A DNA stretch of 8,584 nucleotides, taken from NCBI GenBank assembly GCA_028825345.1, contig JAPKAJ010000093.1, positions 1-8,584 on the forward strand, written 5' to 3'. Every line of letters starts with the position of its first letter. The stretch's first letter is position 1. This document shows, in pieces, positions 6,554 through 8,584 of this stretch. The stretch is from Arenicellales bacterium (GTDB lineage: Bacteria > Pseudomonadota > Gammaproteobacteria > Arenicellales > UBA868). A model generated the notes under the pieces. It was not told the origin of the DNA, made no database searches, and saw only the letters and a list, made by a program, of their open reading frames with translations. Made by a program: the position numbers and the translations under genes.

Positions 6554-7054
6554 TTAGAATTCCAGCAGATCTTCAATGGCTTCTATGCCGGCAAAGGCGC
6601 AGATATCGTCCATGTCGCCGCCTGGCGCTCCGGAGACGCCTATGCCTCCCACCAGTGAGCCAGCGGCCTCGATCATGACACCGCCGCCGACGACAATTAC
6701 GCCGGGCAGGTTACGAATACCCGCAGCAGGTTGCCCGGCTGCTGTTACTGGCACCATATCCGAGGTGTTGGTGCGAAAACCAACCGCGGTACGGGCTTTG
6801 CCAATCGCCGTATTGATGGTGCGTGCACTGGCAAGCTGGTCGCGCAGTGCGACCTGTACCCCGCCGAACCGGTCTACTACTGCGACCCCGACCTGAAAGC
6901 CCATACCGCGGCAGTGTTCCAGCGCGGCCTGCGCTGCGTCAAGAGCCGTTTGTGGCTTCATGACCTCAAAACTCACTGTGCCTTCTGCGGCCCGGGCGGT
7001 GATTGATCCCAGCACGATGATGCTGACGAGGAATGCGCCAAGAAAGTGTTTCAT
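6554..7054 (-). CDS. Exported GlcG/HbpS family protein (heme-binding-protein-like)
   Basis: A 166-residue protein. Residues 1-22/23 form a Sec signal peptide (MKHFLGAFLVSIIVLG, cut around ARA|A), so the mature protein is periplasmic or secreted. The rest is one GlcG/HbpS domain (PF03928 type): ALDAAQAALEHCRGMGFQVGVAVVDRFGGVQVALR (38-71), NTAIGKARTAVGF (81-93), NTSDM (96-100), LPGVIVVGGGVMI (116-128) and the family hallmark GGIGVSGAPGGDMDDICAFAGIEAI (136-160). In Streptomyces HbpS a threonine in the TS region contributes to heme binding and the protein works with a two-component system; Thr97 is at a similar place here. No kinase or regulator is adjacent, so I do not infer a sensor role. Family members also occur in glycolate and diol gene clusters, not seen here. 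Ligand is unknown. The ribosome site is weak (GAG about 9 nt upstream). Confidence 0.93.
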   Translation of the reverse strand: MKHFLGAFLVSIIVLGSITARAAEGTVSFEVMKPQTALDAAQAALEHCRGMGFQVGVAVVDRFGGVQVALRDQLASARTINTAIGKARTAVGFRTNTSDMVPVTAAGQPAAGIRNLPGVIVVGGGVMIEAAGSLVGGIGVSGAPGGDMDDICAFAGIEAIEDLLEF

Positions 7055-7079
7055 AGTTGTAGCTCGTTGCAGGTTCTAA

Positions 7080-7092
7080 GTGATCCTATCAC
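7080..7092. repeat. Inverted repeat GTGAT-CCT-ATCAC in leader/promoter of HbpS-like gene
   Basis: Perfect 5-bp arms with a 3-bp spacer lie 26-38 bp before the ATG at 7054. The arms are the same as those in the CRP-like site at 6507-6520, which has a 4-bp spacer. The shorter spacing argues against CRP itself. It could be an operator for another dimeric regulator. Confidence 0.3.
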
Positions 7093-7113
7093 CGACTGTG
7101 TGATGGGAGTTAA

Positions 7114-7126
7114 CGCCTGATAGGCG
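7114..7126. repeat. Small hairpin in the 179-bp gap between HbpS-like and PhnD-like genes
   Basis: CGCCT (7114-7118) and AGGCG (7122-7126) form a 5-bp stem with a 3-nt loop. On the minus strand it is followed by TTAACT, too weak for a confident terminator. The gap also has a second inverted repeat at 7181-7199 and AT-rich sequence at 7127-7150. Confidence 0.25.
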
Positions 7127-7180
7127 AATTTATTACGATCTGTTAATTATCGCTATCAAGTGTGTCGCGGCAAGGTTATT

Positions 7181-7199
7181 CACATGGTGATTTCATGTG
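7181..7199. repeat. Inverted repeat CACATG-N7-CATGTG downstream of PhnD-like gene
   Basis: Perfect 6-bp arms (7181-7186 and 7194-7199) with a 7-nt loop sit about 35 bp beyond the stop of the PhnD-like gene. No T-run follows on the minus strand, so it is either a weak terminator or a protein site. Confidence 0.3.
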
Positions 7200-7233
7200 C
7201 AAATCGATGCGGCTTGTGTGGTGGCCCCCGGCA

Positions 7234-8055
7234 TCAGGCCGGACTAAGAGCGAGATCACCGCAGCGGCGAAGGTCGTTGGCGATCACCGCGTAGGCCGTA
7301 TCATCCAGCGGTTGAAAACTTCTGATACCCGTTACCTCGCGGGTATTTTCATCGAGACCTGCCACTGCGCTCGCCAGAGCCTCGCGCATGAGGCCAAGCT
7401 CGGCTTGGGTTTTGCTGCCCGCAGTAATCAGTGGCAACCCCGGGCGGCTCGGCGTATGGGCAATGATATCAAGCGTCTTAGCAGCAGCATCGTGACGCCT
7501 TGCCAACTGCCAGTTAACGCAGTCAATCGCCGCGGTATCGGCGCTGCCATTGGCCACTGCACGGATCGATTCGCGGTGGCTGCCCGTGATCAGCACCTCG
7601 CTGAAAAAACCATCGCCAGGGGTAAACGGTGCCACTACGCATTTATAGGCCAGACAGCCGGAGTAGGAATCGACGCCATTGATGGCGACACGCTTGCCCT
7701 GCAGTGAGGCAAGGTCTTTGCCGTTATCGGCGCGGGCAATAATTACGCTGTGATATTCGCCTGCCGGCGAGATACCTTGGTATGCAAAACTGCCCAGCAC
7801 TTTTACCCGTTTACCCAGAGTTTGGACCAGCGGCAGCCCGCAGGTCTGGCTCAGCAGCAACCGTTTTGAAAGCCAGACCTGCTCGCGAGGGAGTGAGCGA
7901 TCCAGTGTGGTGGGCGCACGGATATCGCGTTGGTTGAAAGCATCGCGAATGGCGCCCCACAGGGCATCGGTGGCCTTTGCAATCTCCAGCCAGTCATACA
8001 TTGGTAACTGGGCCAAGGCCAGGGGTGCAGCGCTATCTTCTTTGTTTGTCTGCAT
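7234..8055 (-). CDS. PhnD-like phosphate/phosphonate substrate-binding protein lacking a signal peptide
   Basis: A 273-residue protein resembling the PhnD-like periplasmic-binding family (PF12974 type): ALAQLPMYDWLEIAKATDALWGAIRDAF (13-40), LLLSQTCGLPL (66-76), YHSVIIARAD (101-110), LQGKRVAINGVDSYSGCLA (118-136) and TGSHRESIRAVANGSADTAAIDCVNW (157-182). These are the anion-binding and hinge motifs of that fold, so it probably binds a phosphate-like or other small oxyanion ligand. The N-terminus MQTNKEDSAAPLALAQ has no signal peptide or lipobox, and an in-frame TAA at 8061-8059 lies two codons before the ATG, so no longer export form exists in this frame. No permease or ATPase gene is nearby. 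It may therefore be a cytoplasmic sensor or an orphan binding protein. The nucleotide cyclase gene lies 162 bp upstream on the same strand. Confidence 0.88.
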   Translation of the reverse strand: MQTNKEDSAAPLALAQLPMYDWLEIAKATDALWGAIRDAFNQRDIRAPTTLDRSLPREQVWLSKRLLLSQTCGLPLVQTLGKRVKVLGSFAYQGISPAGEYHSVIIARADNGKDLASLQGKRVAINGVDSYSGCLAYKCVVAPFTPGDGFFSEVLITGSHRESIRAVANGSADTAAIDCVNWQLARRHDAAAKTLDIIAHTPSRPGLPLITAGSKTQAELGLMREALASAVAGLDENTREVTGIRSFQPLDDTAYAVIANDLRRCGDLALSPA

Positions 8056-8086
8056 TGATTATTGACGGGTTATCTGCAATACCGCA

Positions 8087-8101
8087 GCGACTGAAAGTCG
8101 C
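8087..8101. repeat. Hairpin GCGACT-GAA-AGTCGC between cyclase and PhnD-like genes
   Basis: A perfect 6-bp stem with a 3-nt loop lies 32 bp before the start of the PhnD-like gene. It is in a 162-bp gap and has no T-run, so it is more likely a leader structure or operator than a terminator. No convincing promoter was found in this gap. Confidence 0.3.
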
Positions 8102-8217
8102 CAACCGTGGCTTGCCTGACAATGTGGTTATGGTATGGCCGCGCTAGCCCGTTGAGGGTATCAGTGCTTCCTGGGACCGTAACGCATATTGAAGAAAAAT
8201 CGAGCGGCAGCGATCAG

Positions 8218-8584
8218 TCAGTCAGAGCTGACCGAGAAGATCTCTACCGGCCGGGCAAATCCTTTGAGATCTTGTGCTCCAAGGCTCGTGACTGTATGAG
8301 TGGCCTTGACGAAAAAGCAGGTGTCCTCATCGATGATCACGTTCCCTGGCTCGCCAGCGCTTTGCAGCCTTGAGGCCAGGTTCACCACGCTGCCGATCAC
8401 GGTGTAATCGATTTTTTCGACCGGGCCGATATTGCCCACTTTGGCGTAGCCGGTGGCCAAGCCAACGCGAATAGCAAAGGGAAATCGGTTCTGTGCACGG
8501 TAGTGCTGATCAGTTTCACGGGCCCGTTCCTGTAGTTGCAGTGCGCAGCTGACGGCCCGTGAAGCGCTGGTAATGTCATCACCG
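8218..8584 (-). CDS. Class III (IIIb-type) adenylate/guanylate cyclase, C-terminal part
   Basis: The frame is open from the right edge to the stop at 8218 and shows the last 121 residues. They cover the C-terminal half of a class III cyclase catalytic domain: RFPFAIRVGLATGYAKVGNIG, then EKIDYTVIG, then VNLASRL, VIIDE and the closing KGFARPVEIFSV. The transition-state pair is intact as Asn (codon 8382-8380) and, four residues on, Arg (8370-8368) in VNLASR. The position that is Asp in class IIIa enzymes is Thr (8403-8401) in DYTVIG, the class IIIb hallmark; characterised IIIb enzymes are often bicarbonate-responsive and make cAMP. The two metal-binding aspartates and any N-terminal sensor domains lie outside the window, so activity cannot be fully judged. 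The protein ends 8 residues after PVEIF-, so nothing is fused C-terminally. Confidence 0.94.
   Translation of the reverse strand, partial: GDDITSASRAVSCALQLQERARETDQHYRAQNRFPFAIRVGLATGYAKVGNIGPVEKIDYTVIGSVVNLASRLQSAGEPGNVIIDEDTCFFVKATHTVTSLGAQDLKGFARPVEIFSVSSD

Noticed and set aside
7099..7114. TGTGA-N6-TTAAC as another CRP site
   Set aside because: Only one half-site matches well, so it is not distinguishable from chance.
6460..7520. Three copies of GTTAACGC (6460, 7109 and 7513) as a repeated regulatory element
   Set aside because: One copy lies in coding sequence of the PhnD-like gene, the spacing is irregular, and only the first is part of a longer palindrome.
7162..7707. A 181-codon plus-strand open frame opposite the PhnD-like gene
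   Set aside because: It is antisense to a well-supported family protein, and its translation has no recognisable motif.

Overview
The window looks like chromosomal DNA from a gammaproteobacterium, quite possibly an environmental or marine one. The evidence is the gene order fimU-pilV-pilW-pilX-pilY1, which matches the minor pilin operon of Pseudomonas and relatives, plus lipoprotein and substrate-binding families common in that class. The genus cannot be fixed from this sequence. I see no insertion sequences, CRISPR array, tRNA, rRNA or phage genes.

Layout. Positions 1-4976 hold a tightly packed minus-strand operon for type IV pilus priming: fimU (GspH/FimT family), pilV, pilW, pilX and the 5' 790 codons of pilY1, which leaves the window at the left edge. 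Gaps are 4-bp overlap to 9 bp. A plus-strand family 2 glycosyltransferase (5198-5905) diverges from it across a regulatory region of about 220 bp. A 12-bp perfect stem separates its end from a convergent minus-strand gene for a glycine-zipper, 17-kDa-antigen-like lipoprotein (5943-6419). Two more minus-strand genes follow: an exported GlcG/HbpS-family protein (6554-7054) and a PhnD-like substrate-binding protein that has no signal peptide (7234-8055). The right edge holds the C-terminal part of a class III nucleotide cyclase (8218 to the edge).

How the parts may work together. FimU, PilV, PilW and PilX are expected to form the tip complex that primes pilus assembly and presents PilY1, the tip adhesin/mechanosensor with a VWA domain and a beta-propeller. 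The most interesting non-coding signal is a pair of CRP/Vfr-like palindromes, one before fimU and one before the lipoprotein gene. Each matches 9 of 10 half-site bases, and each is centred 34.5 bp from the last base of a TATAAT-like -10, which is class II activator geometry. With a cyclase gene in the same window this suggests cAMP control of both units, but that link is inference. The cyclase carries Thr where class IIIa enzymes have Asp, the class IIIb hallmark often tied to bicarbonate sensing.

Most gene content is ordinary. I did not find a clearly undescribed multi-gene system. The best leads are the duplicated regulatory geometry and the apparently cytoplasmic PhnD-like protein beside the cyclase.
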